NCBI GenBank assembly: GCA_014529385.2
Contig: CM043953.1
Coordinates: forward strand, 76,537,872-76,601,871
Origin: Adiantum capillus-veneris
Taxonomy: Eukaryota > Streptophyta > Polypodiopsida > Polypodiales > Pteridaceae
Direction of reading: 5' to 3'
Length of the DNA stretch: 64,000 bases
Both the position numbers and the translations under genes were made by a program. Under the pieces are notes generated by a model. The model was not told the origin of the DNA. It saw only the letters and a list, made by a program, of their open reading frames with translations, and searched no databases. Positions within the stretch are counted from its first letter, which is position 1, and every line of letters starts with the position of its first letter. Below, one piece after another: positions 22,301 to 32,616 of the stretch.

Positions 22301-23733
22301 CAAAGGGTTATGCACAACAAAAAGGCATAGATTATGAAGAGACTTTTGCTCCCACTTGTCGTATGACTACTGTGCGTTTTCTATGTGCATTGGCAGCTCA
22401 TTTTGGTTGGGATGTACATCAATCAGACATTGTTTCTGCTTTCTTGAATGGTGACATATTTGAGGAAGTTTATGTAACGCAGCCTCGCGGTTTTGTCATA
22501 AAAGGACAAGAGGACAAAGTGTGCAAATGTAAGAAGGCTTTGTATGGGTTGAAGCAATCTCCTCGTGCTTGGTATGAGAAAGCTGACACTCATTTGGTTA
22601 AACGAGGCTTTCGTAACAGTCCAACAGAAAGCACATTGTATGTAAAGCGTGAGGATGATGTATTTCTCATTGTGGTTCTTTATGTTGATGATTTGCTGAT
22701 CACTGGACCAAATGAGAGACATATTGCTGAATTTAAGGCTGATTTGAATGCTACTTTCAAGATGAAAGATTTGGGGCTGTTGCATCATTACTTGGGTATA
22801 CAGTTTAAGCAGTGTGATGGTGGTATTGCCTTGTGTCAGAAAAGTTACATAGAGACATTGCTATGTAAGTTTGGACTTGAGGATTGCAAACCTATTGCCA
22901 CTCCCATGGAAACAGGTTTGAAGTTGAGTCTACATGATGCTGGCGATCCTGCTGATGTCACTCTTTACCAAACTGCTGTTGGCTGCCTCATTTATGTATG
23001 CAACACGAGGCCAGATATTCAGTTTGCAGTCTCGCAGGTCAGCAGATTTATGCATAGCCCAGGGTCTAAGCATTGGCAGGCTGTCAAGAGGATTTTCCGC
23101 TACCTTAGTGGCACTTTACATCTTGGCTTGTTTTATCCCAAGGGGGGATCATTGCCGCCAGACTTACATGCTTTTTCGGACTCAGATTGGGCTGGTTGTT
23201 TTGACACGCGAGTGTCCACAAGTGGTTTTTGTTTCATGCTAGGCAGTTCATGTATATCATGGTTGAGCAAGAAGCAACCTACTGTGGCCACTTCGAGTTG
23301 TGAGGCTGAGTACAGGGCAGTCTTCACAGCTACGGTTGAGTGTGTATGGCTCAGACGCCTTATGGTTGACTTGGGTGTTGGACAGGACACTGCCAACACT
23401 ATCTACACTGACAGTCAGAGCGCATTGGCAGTTGCGAGGAACCCAGTTTTCATGCTCGCACAAAGCACATTGAGGTGCATTACCACTATGTTAGGGAGAG
23501 GCTCTCAGCAGGAGAGATCAGCTTGGCTTATGTGCCAACACAGGACAACCTTGCAGATCTTTTCACAAAGGCATTGTCTCGTGAGAAGCTTGAAGCTTTC
23601 CGCAAAGCTTTGGGCTTACTCCCCTTTGTGGACTGATCCTGTCCTCAGGGCATGGCACTTCCCTTTACTCATGTGCCAGCTCTCGTTCACCGCATCACTC
23701 CAGGGGGGATTTGTTACCATATACATGTGGTAG
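19351..23733 (+). CDS. Copia-2 gag-pol polyprotein (1460 aa)
   Basis: Start chosen at MADNNNTDVF, which copia-1 shares; the upstream Met at 19291 reads leader sequence. Order: gag (~1-270), CCHC knuckle (~283), protease DSG (~370), GAG-pre-integrase (~505), integrase with D~572, D~636, E~671, RT with YVDD (~1110), and RNase H with CEAEYRA and TDSQSA (~1315-1355). This is the copia gene order. Two lesions: the integrase zinc finger reads CEGS where copia-1 keeps CEGC, and a missing T in the run near 23446-23449 shifts the frame, so the last ~65 residues of RNase H are replaced by unrelated sequence. It would act in cytoplasmic particles. Confidence 0.93.
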   Translation: MADNNNTDVFKMFATEDRLDGDNYPMWAYMMQHVLVSKGVWNIVQGIDVRPGSEDVGDIEDVAGLAARIAAVRVVLPTTEQARWDVKDAQAHALIALSVKRTIIPHIRSAKSAKQAWDILAGLYASRNEAKIALLRKELESKIMHEEDDMDTFLASVKDINEQLISAGEVISDSSLVQTVLDALPDSYQTFASTWRLMTQGNPEVVKFDALCTLLLQESLSRKNRTRQRAVEQAFIASQRKGGNSNAATSYGSAASGKNSVPNASAGSTSSGNSGDKGKKKMRCHYCKANDHLIKSCPKLKAKEAKKKEGGSTANAGSTTNAAIVESSVKGDCDADVDAEWAFSAECTYNPVVHDACLSVAADSHVWYFDSGATKHITSHRELFTSLESVPHGNSVTCANNASYPVQGVGKIVLTAANGSSFTLVDALYVPGIKKNLLSVSALARLGLVVKIVDDRCTVHDLSFGDEIVASGLLCRGLYKLTLYDKCGQNFANAVADSRAISDAKLWHARFGHVNFASLLRLQKSDMVASLPPLEAPIKHVCEGSILGKMQRSKFPKDGSVRATCRLQLVHSDVCGPMQTPSLGNYLYFVTFIDDYSRHAWVFPLKAKSEVFMCFKQFLAMAENVSKCTMGTLRSDRGGEYMSHEFNAFLASRGIKHQCTVPYTPQQNGVAERKNRSLTEMARCMVKSQALPHSFWLEAIMCATYVLNRCPTKALQSITPYEAWHDRKPSIEHMRVFGCLAYALVPQVQRRKLDDKAVKCIFVGYSAESKGYRLYHPQTKRILVSRDVVFVEDSVQPLLSCTRDSNVSSQDIYDTLLPLFSGGNTNVSSNEANVQPMGVSENVLEQPITDADVHDVLDEERAENEQARGMPKWLVHTLRDSKLDAPLSSRTRSGSRHASYASDCYALAVSSLHDVEEPLSFDEAQNSENWIAAMKSEYDALIENDTWTLCDLPPGKKAIGTKWVYKLKRKPDGEIDRHKARLVAKGYAQQKGIDYEETFAPTCRMTTVRFLCALAAHFGWDVHQSDIVSAFLNGDIFEEVYVTQPRGFVIKGQEDKVCKCKKALYGLKQSPRAWYEKADTHLVKRGFRNSPTESTLYVKREDDVFLIVVLYVDDLLITGPNERHIAEFKADLNATFKMKDLGLLHHYLGIQFKQCDGGIALCQKSYIETLLCKFGLEDCKPIATPMETGLKLSLHDAGDPADVTLYQTAVGCLIYVCNTRPDIQFAVSQVSRFMHSPGSKHWQAVKRIFRYLSGTLHLGLFYPKGGSLPPDLHAFSDSDWAGCFDTRVSTSGFCFMLGSSCISWLSKKQPTVATSSCEAEYRAVFTATVECVWLRRLMVDLGVGQDTANTIYTDSQSALAVARNPVFMLAQSTLRCITTMLGRGSQQERSAWLMCQHRTTLQIFSQRHCLVRSLKLSAKLWAYSPLWTDPVLRAWHFPLLMCQLSFTASLQGGFVTIYMW
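23701..23711 (+). other. Copia-2 polypurine tract
   Basis: CAGGGGGGATT directly before the 3' LTR, the usual plus-strand primer position. Confidence 0.85.
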
Positions 23734-23938
23734 TGATGTGTGTGAACACACTAGGACCGTCGGGGCATTTTTTCCCTCTTTAGGAGGTTTTTTCCCCCGT
23801 GCATTGTATATACGCCCATCACTCTAGGGCTATCAATCTTTCCATTGCACACTAAGGAATACACTCTCTATTGTGTACCTTGAGCTTCCTTCGTCTTCTC
23901 CAAGCTGTGTGTGTTTCTCTGCAACCCTAATTCCAACA
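23712..23938 (+). repeat. Copia-2 3' LTR
   Basis: Same length as the 5' LTR, with one difference (GTCGGGG versus GCCGGGG). Confidence 0.95.
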
Positions 23939-24572
23939 AAAAACTTGCAAAAAATTAGCTAGAGTAAATAATCGCGATTATTTATATATGCTCCAAAAAT
24001 TGACAATCTTGCATATTTGAGCATACCACAAGGTCAAGCATAACAAGTAGACCACACAAATCAATTTTGGTGAAATTTGGATCACAAAAGTGAGACTTAA
24101 GCCAGATTCTTGAAATCAGAGTAGTCTGCGGACACAAAACAGTTTTGGTAAACTTGAACAGATTTTGTCCATACTTGTTGAAACTTGTCCAAAGACCTTA
24201 ACAGGTTGGATACTTATGCTGATATAGAGAGATACCATTTTTTGACTTTTGAACTTGTACAGTGTTAGACCATCATAATACAAAACCACCGGGCAACTTT
24301 GGGCTCAATTGGATCCAAATTGGTATATGTTCACTCAATTTCCAGGTTGCATATTAATCCTTTGGATTTTTACCAAAGTCAAGTCTGAAAATCTCAACTG
24401 CTGACTAAAATAGCTCGAATTGAAGTGATACACATAGACCAATCACAATAGTTAGCCAAAACTACACAGTCTTTGTGAAAAAATAGCTAACTTGATCAAA
24501 ATTGATACAGGAATTAGGTTGCAGAAGAGGAATCAGTAGCTTGATAGAAGTTGCAATCAATTCAAGAAGAAA
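23939..24572 (+). mobile_element. Element A LTR/leader, part 3
   Basis: It aligns with B at about 37495-38185. The palindrome recurs at 23964-23985. The fourth palindrome found in B (37808) is absent here, within a short deletion near 24205-24230. No primer site is recognised. Confidence 0.75.
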
Positions 24573-27060
24573 ATGGCAACAAGTCAATCCAAAGGTAAGT
24601 ACCCTATCCACGGGTTCATAAGTCTTATGAACATTAGATATGATCATGTACTGGGAAATCAAGGCATATTTGGAGAAACCTTCAGGAGAGTATCCACCAA
24701 AGAAAGTGTGAATCAAGGCAATTCTTTGCACACTATCCTTGAAGAAGTCTCAGATAATTTTTTTGATTCAATGTCCAAAATGTCTTCTTATTCGACTCAC
24801 TCGAAAACCGGAACGACAATGCGCTATAAGCATATACTCTCTTTCTATAAGACTAATCGCCATGGAGCTCAGGTTTACCTAGATCCTAACGAAGAGTACG
24901 CTATTTGCATTGATGACCATGGTGTTGAGTTCAAAGAAAAAATCAGGACAAACAAACAAGGAAAATTGTACATAGATAGAAACGAAACTCAGTATTTACA
25001 AGTCAAAAACCCTGATGTGATAGACAAATGGGGTTTAGAAGTAAATACCATAATTCCAAATATGGCCTCAAAAGAAGGACCACCAACTTTAAAATTTGAG
25101 GGATACGATCAAGTTGATTTGAAGCCTTTGAAACGGCTTAGTACTGATAATTCTAGGATCGGAGTCTATTGTTGAAAGGATAGAAATGTAAAAGATCTTC
25201 TATGGACTTCGCATGCCAAATCAGGACAACTAGCACCAATGAAGATCATTTATATCTTCAAGATCAAGGATAAGGGATCAGCAGGTCTACCAACCTACAT
25301 GTTTAGGGATTGTTATAACAAAAACTTTGTTATGATGACTCCTGAGGAAATGGAACAAACCAAATATCAAGGGTATTCCATAAGAGATTGGATATTGGGC
25401 CAAGGACCAAAAACTATTCCAAGAGATGAACACCGTGAGAGATCTTTTGAAAGTAATGTTACGAAACCAAAAACCACCTTAGCATCCAAAAAACCGGGTG
25501 ACACTAAGGCCAGTCGAGGGCTACATGAGTCACTATTTTCAACAGACTGATTTGGATGACTCAAAACAAGACGTGTCAGACCAGTTGATTTTCAAAAATG
25601 GGTCAAAAATACAGTGGATCAGGGGATCCATATGAACACTTAGCAAGATTTAAGCAAGTGCTAAGAGCAGAATGCATATTTGATTTCTATACTCAATTCG
25701 AGTGGTTTGGAATGACATTACAAGGAAAAGCATTAACATGGTTCGAAAAGATTCCACCAAGGTCATTCACAGACTTGAACACATTAGCTCAAGGATTTGT
25801 AGCTGCTTGTTCCAAAATGAGAATCAAACACAATACGGTAGCTCAAATCTACAGCTTTAAACAGAAACAAGGTGAGTCTATTAGGGATTGTGCAACTCGA
25901 ATGAAACAATACATAGCCAGATGCCTAGAGCTAAAGATACCTGCAAAAGAACAACTAGTATCATTGTTTCTAGAGGGACTGCCAAACAAAGAACTTCATG
26001 CTATAATGTATAGCAAGAAGCATACAACCCTAGAAGAGTGTGTGTCAGATGCTATTCACTTAGGAGACAATTGTGATATTTTCAACCAGAAGATATGCCT
26101 AAGGATAACCAAAGTGAGAAAACAACATCCACTAAACCAGCACAAGTGGGAACGGCTGCAGGACCACTTTCAGTCATCATAGAAGACATTCTCAAAAGGA
26201 TGAATGACATGATGAATAACATGCAAAAAGCACCTATGAGGGGACCAGGGCAAGGGATACCTTAACAAGGACAACCAATTAGACTGCAAAAATGGTGTGC
26301 AATAGAGGGTAAATAGACCAACCATGAGACCAATGAGTGCTATTACCGACCAAAGTATGATGGGAATGTTCCGTACGTACCCATGAGGCCACAAGGACAA
26401 CCCATGTACAGATACTATCCTAACATGGCACCAGCTCAAAGACCACCTATGGATATGGAAAGACCTCAATCCGTGTTGGGTCAACAACCTTCGTATCTAG
26501 GACATAATGCAGTGCCTGTAAAGTATATGCATTCAGAAGAAGTCATAGATGAACAAGAACTAGGCCTGTTACACCCTATGTTGAGCCTAGTCCATCTAGA
26601 GTATCGGTAGAAGGAGATTGGTATAATTCACATCCACCACCAATGGAAGAACCTGTGACTTGTGCTCCACCAAAGCTCGCACCAATGTATTATGTAGCTA
26701 ATCAAGGTGCTAGACCTCCTATGGTAAGACCCATGATTAAGCCAAGAACGGAAAATTGTCATAATTGTGGTGCAGATGATCATTGGAAAAATGAATGCCC
26801 AGAGCCTGAAAAGAACCTTAAGCCACTTGAAGCTTATTGCATACAATGTTGCAATAAGCTTATTGCATACAATGTTGTAAAAAGGGAGGACACTTCCCAG
26901 AAGATTGTCCTAAAAATCCTTTAAACAAGGGTAAAACAGTAGTAAATGTAGTCCAAGTGATACCTAGTAGCTCATCAAAGAGTAAAACAGTAGTAAATGT
27001 AGTCCAAGTGATACCTAGTAGCTCATCAGAGAGTGAACCCATTGTTCCAAGCTCGAAAGT
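24573..27060 (+). pseudogene. Element A gag (Ty3), broken
   Basis: ATG 24573 opens 200 codons, then stop or frame breaks at about 25173, 25551, 26183 and 26260. The gag core is clear at 25598-26182: DPYEHLARFKQVL, TWFEKIPP, FVAACSKMRI, FKQKQGESIRDCATRMKQY and LFLEGLPNKEL. Two zinc knuckles follow: CHNCGADDHWKNEC (~26758) and CIQCC..., the second disrupted by a duplication. Gag would form the particle and bind RNA. Matching pieces are in element B at 38.2-40.7 kb. Confidence 0.88.
26931..27032 (+). repeat. 51-bp tandem duplication
   Basis: Units 26931-26981 and 26982-27032 differ at one or two bases. Element B has a single copy (about 40475-40525). A smaller duplication of ATAAGCTTATTGCATACAATG lies just upstream (about 26835-26875). 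Confidence 0.9.
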
Positions 27061-29200
27061 ATGGCAAAACCTGAGGAGTTTGTGGTAAGAGACAATCAAG
27101 AAAAATTTGAGGTAGTGGTAGAACCCCACTTTGAACCGAAAGATCCAGAACGTATAGTGTTGGACAGTGAAGATACCTTAGATAGAATTCCATTCGTAGA
27201 GGAAGACTGGCCAGGACACTTATGGAAATAAGTTAGAGAGATCAATGATGGGAGCCTAACTCTAAAGTCAACTCATATAGAGGAAGTTTGGTTAGACAAC
27301 CGATCTCCTAATATAGACATGAATGTACAATCGTTATATGGAGATTGCGGATCTAAAGCTTCAGGAATGCCTAAACCATTGACCTTGAAAAAATTAACCT
27401 TGGGAGATAACGAAGATGAATCCATAGTGTGCAAGACCACTCAGGTAAAAAGAGCAAAACAGACCCTAGAAGTAAACAACATTCATTCGATCATGTCTAC
27501 ACCCATCCAATGCACTCTTGCTTTGGAAGAGCTGTTAAAAATCAGACCATATTTTTGGAGTGATCTATAGAAACCCTAGAGAAGGTGGGGATAACGGGGC
27601 TAATCGCACAAAATTTGGAAAAATTGAAACACGAACTGGACAACACAGAGATTGGATCTGTTCCAACGAACAAAGTCGGAGAATACTACAAAGGGGACAC
27701 TACCCTTCCAATGAAATATAATGACATAGAAACCATGGCAATACCGGGATAGTAGGGTAGGCATAGCCATAGCCACGAAAGCAGTATGGGAATCTTGGGG
27801 ACAACCACCCATTAGAAAAACTCGAATGAAATCTCAATTGGATGATGGACACATTGAAAGACCCTTAGGACTGCTTGAAAAAGTGACAGTTAATTCCTGT
27901 GGGATTGAATATCAACACAATTTTGCCATAGTAGACTTTGGGAAGAAACTCAATTACGAAATCATATTGGAAAGACCTTTCATGTGACAGGTACAACTTA
28001 TCCAAGATTGGGAAAACAATTATCTGTACTTGAAGCAAGTGGGATCTATAACAAGGGTTAATCTAAAACATCACACTTATAAAGATGCCATGAAAACGCC
28101 CATATAAGAGTTTGATTGAGCCTCTTCAGCTGAAACTAAGATTCCATCTTGGTTGAACAAAGACACTCCTATTTGGATATGCGGAGCTTCAAAAAATAGG
28201 AGCTTAAAATGGGAAGAATGTATGTTAGAAAGGGATTGCACAGACGAAGCCTATGTACCTGAACCCTTTCCAAAGAATTTGTTTGAGCCATTTGAATGGA
28301 CTCAAATTTTAGCGACAATGGATGTATGTGTGAATACGTCTATGCCTACTCAATTTTGCAATGAGGACGGCTACGACGTAATTCCCATCCAAATGATCTC
28401 AACCCTCCACATTGAAGATGAAATTGAGGAACCCAAGGACTTGATGAAAGCTCAACAAGTCTTTTTAGACCTCTACTATGATGCAACAGATGAGTTAGAA
28501 GAACACTCAGCTACCTCAGAAGATTCGGGGTTTAAAAAAGAACATGTGAGAGCTAAGCTACTCATGAAAGGAGAGGAGGAAAAGTTTTTTGACTTTCCAA
28601 ACCAGTAAGCGAGAAGACAAAAATGGTATAGACGAAAAAGAGACACTAGAAACCTGAAAGCTAAACATATGCCATCAGTCTCCATTAGAACACAGTTCTT
28701 GATTCAGATAGATGCACATGATTGTGTCAAGGACAAAATCACTGACAGATATCCTTCAAATGAAAATCCAAAAATGTTGAAAACATCAAGAAAAACGAGG
28801 AAGGATACTCAAGCAAAGCCAAAGAAACAGGATGAGCAAATCATGACACGAGTTGAGGGGAAAAAGAAGTATCAAGAGTTGAAAAAATCTCTAAAGGAGA
28901 TATATACAACCAAAATGGAAACCACAGAAGAGGATGGTAAAGATGTAATGAGTGTTTCATCCCATTACAAAAAATATACTCTCCAAGATCAAAAAATCAT
29001 AGTTGAACAACCTGTTTTACAGAACTATGAAAACAGGGCGAGTCCTACAAAGGGCCTGAAAACGCAAGAAAGATAGATTTCGCTGAACCGGGAGAAGAGC
29101 CTAGTCCTACCTACATTGCAAATGACCTAACAGAAGAAGAAGAAGATCTTTTACTAAGACTACAAAGATAATACCGACTTATCTTTGCGTGGTCTTACAA
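27061..29200 (+). pseudogene. Element A protease and linker region, degenerate
   Basis: The protease region lies at about 27690-27990: bases around 27745 correspond to B's MAILDSGAG box but carry a stop and frameshift, while the downstream IEYQHNFAIVDF block is still readable. Then 28153-28608 and 28669-29076 are open linker pieces (WICGASKN, LYYDATDELEEHS), shared with B. I do not recognise a domain in the linker. Confidence 0.7.
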
Positions 29201-30415
29201 GGATCTCAAGGGTGTTGATCCAGAAATCTGTCAATATACCATACCCATGAGAGATGATGCAAAACCAAGTAGACAAAGGCCATACACATACAATGAAACC
29301 TTTGCCAGAAAGATCAAAGAAGAGATTGAAAAAATAAAGAAATCCGAATTCATTTATGAAATTGAACACACATACTAGGTGTCTCCAATTGTGGTGGTAC
29401 CCAAGAAGAATGAAAAACTACGAGTGTGTGTCAACCTCAAGAAAGTGAATGCAACTACCATTAGAGACAACTTTCCTCTTCCAATCACTAAGCATGTTTT
29501 AGAGTGAGTTGTAAGAAAAGAAGCTTACAGCTTCTTAGACGGATTTTCGGGCTACAATCAACTTTTGGTTGACCCACAAGATCATCATAAAACTGCTTTT
29601 GCAACAAAATTGGGTATTTTTTCCTATTGGGTTATGCCTTTTGGGTTAACTAATGCTCATGCCACCTTCCAAATATTGATGAGCTATGCTTTTAAAGAAC
29701 ATCTTACGAAATTCTTGAAAGTATATGTGGTTGATCTATGCGTACATTCATCAATCCGGGCTGATCATTTTGAACATCTTAAAAAGGTATTCAAAAAATG
29801 TAGACTTTATAGGATTTGATTAAATCCAGAAAAGTGCACATTCATGGGTAGACAAGGAAAATTTCTTGGACATATAGTGTCTAAAAATGATATAGCTACT
29901 CATATGGATAAAATTCATGTTATTGCTAATTTGCCTAGACCAACAACAGTCAAAGGGGTTCAAGCTTTCATGGGACATTGTGGATATTACAAATGGTTCA
30001 TTTACATGTACGCTATAATTGCAAAACCCATTTATAGCTTGATTACACACTTTGAATAGAATGATGAGTGTGAAGAATCCTTCATGAAGCTCAAGCAAAC
30101 TCTCACCTTAGCTCTAATATTGAAAGCACTAGATTGGAATAAGATATTCCACATACATGTAGATGCTTCCAATTTTTCCATAGGGTGAGGAGACGGGAAA
30201 ATTGATTTTCCTATTTCTTATGTTAGCCGACAGTTGAACATGGCAGAAAATAATTATACCACCATAGAAAGGGAAGTATTAGGAATGATCTATGCCGCAA
30301 AAAAGTATAAACATTACCTATTAGCAAACAAATTTGTGTTCTTTGTGGAGCACCAAGCCTTATTGTACTTGGTCAACAAGCCATGCAGCACAGGAAGAAT
30401 AGTGATATGGTTCAT
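29200..30415 (+). pseudogene. Element A reverse transcriptase and RNase H, truncated
   Basis: RT blocks are present in broken frames: VSPIVVVPKKN, FLDGFSGYNQLLV, VMPFGLTNAHATFQ. The catalytic box reads YVVD (about 29723-29734) where B has YMDD, so an essential Asp is lost. RNase H begins at about 30234 (NYTTIEREVLGMIYAAKKYKHYL). Similarity to B stops at the GGTTCAT near 30415, where unrelated sequence leading to the satellite begins. Integrase is absent. Confidence 0.87.
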
Positions 30416-30600
30416 GGGGATAGATATCGGGTGAACTTTTTGAGGAGCTCCAGAGTGAACTTTTTTCAAATATTCCATGGATGCCATATTTTTAGAAAAA
30501 AGCTCACCCATGAAGTGATTGGAATGATTGGAGCGGGCTTTCTGGAGAGAGATTTTTTTATTGTTATCTAACCAACACAGGAATTTTTTCGAAAAGATAA
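30416..30600. other. Unassigned junction sequence
   Basis: It lies between the end of element A and the first satellite-like sequence. It contains a short repeated motif, GAGTGAACTTTTTT/GGTGAACTTTTTGAGG. No gene seen. Confidence 0.4.
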
Positions 30601-32379
30601 ATCCATGTGTTTTGTTCACCAAGAAAATCACTCCTCGCTCGACTATGAAAGGAATGCACATTTTTTAAAAAATTCGTTGCATTTTTCCATCGCTGTTTGA
30701 TCTTATAGCCAACAATTCCAATCCTTGAATGGCCTCCAAAGTTGACACAAACATCTTGACACTAAATATGCCTCCTCAACACTCTGAGAACATGTCGATG
30801 AAACCTCACTCAACTACCTCTAAAACGTACTCCATCTATCATTCTTTAAGAAAACCACTCCTCGCTCGACTTTAAGAGTAATGTGCATTTTCTTTGAAAT
30901 CTACTGCGTTTTTTCATCACCGTCAAATCGTAGCGAAGGTGACCCAAATTTAGTCACATCATTGTTGTGTGCTACTCACTCCATGGGTATACGGGATCCA
31001 AACCCACTATCCAAGGCCGGCTCTTCGTATACGCCGATGCAGCCTCACTCAACTCACTCTAAAATGTATTCCATCTATCTCTCTTTGACCAACATTTGAG
31101 TGTTTCGAGCCTTCGACCACCTTGACACTAAACATGCCTCCTCAATACTTTGGAAACATGCAATCCATGTGCTTTGTTCGTCAAGGGAATCACTCTTGGC
31201 TCAACTCGAAGAGAAATGCGTTATTTCTTTGAAACTTTAACATGTCGAATCTTGTACCCATGTCAACCCAAATGCAGCCAAATCATTGGTGTGTGATGCT
31301 TATGCCAAGTGTATAGGAGATCCAGACCCACTTGCCAAGGCTGGCTCTCGGTGTAGGTCAAGGCAGACTCACTCAACTCCCTTTGATACGCACTCCATCT
31401 GTCTCTCTTTGACCGACATCCTAGTGTTCCGAGCATCCAAACACCTTGACACTAAACATGCCTTATTAACACCTTTGAAACAAGCAATCCATGTTCTTCA
31501 TTCATAGTGAAAAGCACTCCTCGCTTGCCTCTGAGAGGAATGCACATTTTTCTTTGAAATTCACTGCATTTGTTCGTCACTCGACTTCCTTTGGAACTCA
31601 GTTCATTTGTCCCTTTGAACAAGATCTGAGTGTTCCGAACGTCCAAACATCTTAACGCTAAATATGCCTCCTCAACATTCTGGAATGATGTCATGCATGT
31701 TTTTCGTTTGCCAAGAAAACCAGTCCTCGCTCAACTTTGAGAGTAATGTGCATTTTCTCTGAAATCGGCTGTGTTTTTTCATTGCCATCAAACTATAGCG
31801 AAGGCGGCCCAAATTCAGTCACATCATTGTTGTGTGCTACTCACTCCAAGGGTATATGGGATCCAAACCCACTAGCCAAGGTCGGCTCTCCGTATATGCC
31901 GAGACAGCCTCACTCAACTCCCTCTGAAACTTACTCCATCTATCCCTCTTTGACCAACATCTAAGTTTTTTGAGCCTTGACACTAAACATGCCTCCTCAA
32001 TACTTTGGAAACATGCAATCCATGTGCTTTGTTCGTCAAGGGAATCACTCCTGGCTCAACTCTCAGAGAAGTGCGTAATTTCTCTGAAACTATAACCTGT
32101 CAAATCTTGTACCCATGTCGACCCAAATGTAGCCAAATCATGGTGTGTGATGCTTATGCCATGTCTATGTTAAGTATGGAGCCTGATTTACCCTTGTTAT
32201 TTTCTGTGGTAAAAGCGCACATTTGTAAGGCCCCCATTATGAGGAGAAGCCATCGTGCGTGAAGGAAAATCACTCACCGGAAACCAAAATTTTCACGGAC
32301 AATACTCACGGAATATTCCTTTTCGTTGGAATATTATGGCCGGACGGCGGCCGGAAAGTGGTCCGAAAACAACTGGTTG

Positions 32380-32490
32380 GTTGGTCGGTGGCCGGTAGTC
32401 AATGGCCGATGGCCGGTGGCCGGAAGTCAATGGTCGGTGGCCGGTGGTCAGAAGTCAATGGCCGGTGGCCGGTGGCCGAATTCAAAAGCG
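32380..32490 (+). repeat. GGCCGGTGG minisatellite
   Basis: Variants of AGTCAATGGCCGGTGGCCGG repeat about five times in the U3 part of the solo LTR. Frames across it give Gly-Arg-Trp-Pro repeats with no support as protein. Confidence 0.85.
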
Positions 32491-32608
32491 GACTTGTCTT
32501 CTCAAGGGCGGCCACACATGGGCGGATTGGAGGGTCCGATTTGGAATTATTCGCACAAGGGCAGCTACACATGGCTGTCTCTCATAAGAGAGGGCAGCCC
32601 TTTTGGCC

Positions 32609-32616
32609 TATAAAAG
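32609..32616 (+). promoter_or_regulatory. TATA box of the solo LTR
   Basis: TATAAAAG in a GC-rich setting (GGCC before, GGAGGCC after), followed about 30 bases on by ACACATTTCATAG. This is a credible LTR promoter core. If active it would read rightward into satellite. Confidence 0.6.

Larger units (their letters stand above)
18762..23938 (+). mobile_element. Copia-2, young Ty1/copia retrotransposon (5.18 kb)
   Basis: The 227-bp LTRs (18762-18988 and 23712-23938) differ only at one C/T position (18813 versus the equivalent base near 23760). It is flanked by AAAAA on both sides (18757-18761, 23939-23943), and excision rebuilds the sequence seen at 37490-37520. It has a primer site, one long gag-pol frame and a polypurine tract. 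Recent insertion is inferred from LTR identity, yet two lesions in integrase and RNase H suggest this copy is not self-sufficient or was mobilised in trans. Confidence 0.96.

Noticed and set aside
24594-24600. GGTAAGT splice-donor-like site just after the gag start of element A
   Set aside because: Element B has CAGTAAGT here, the frame is open through the site in A, and no matching acceptor is evident; likely chance.
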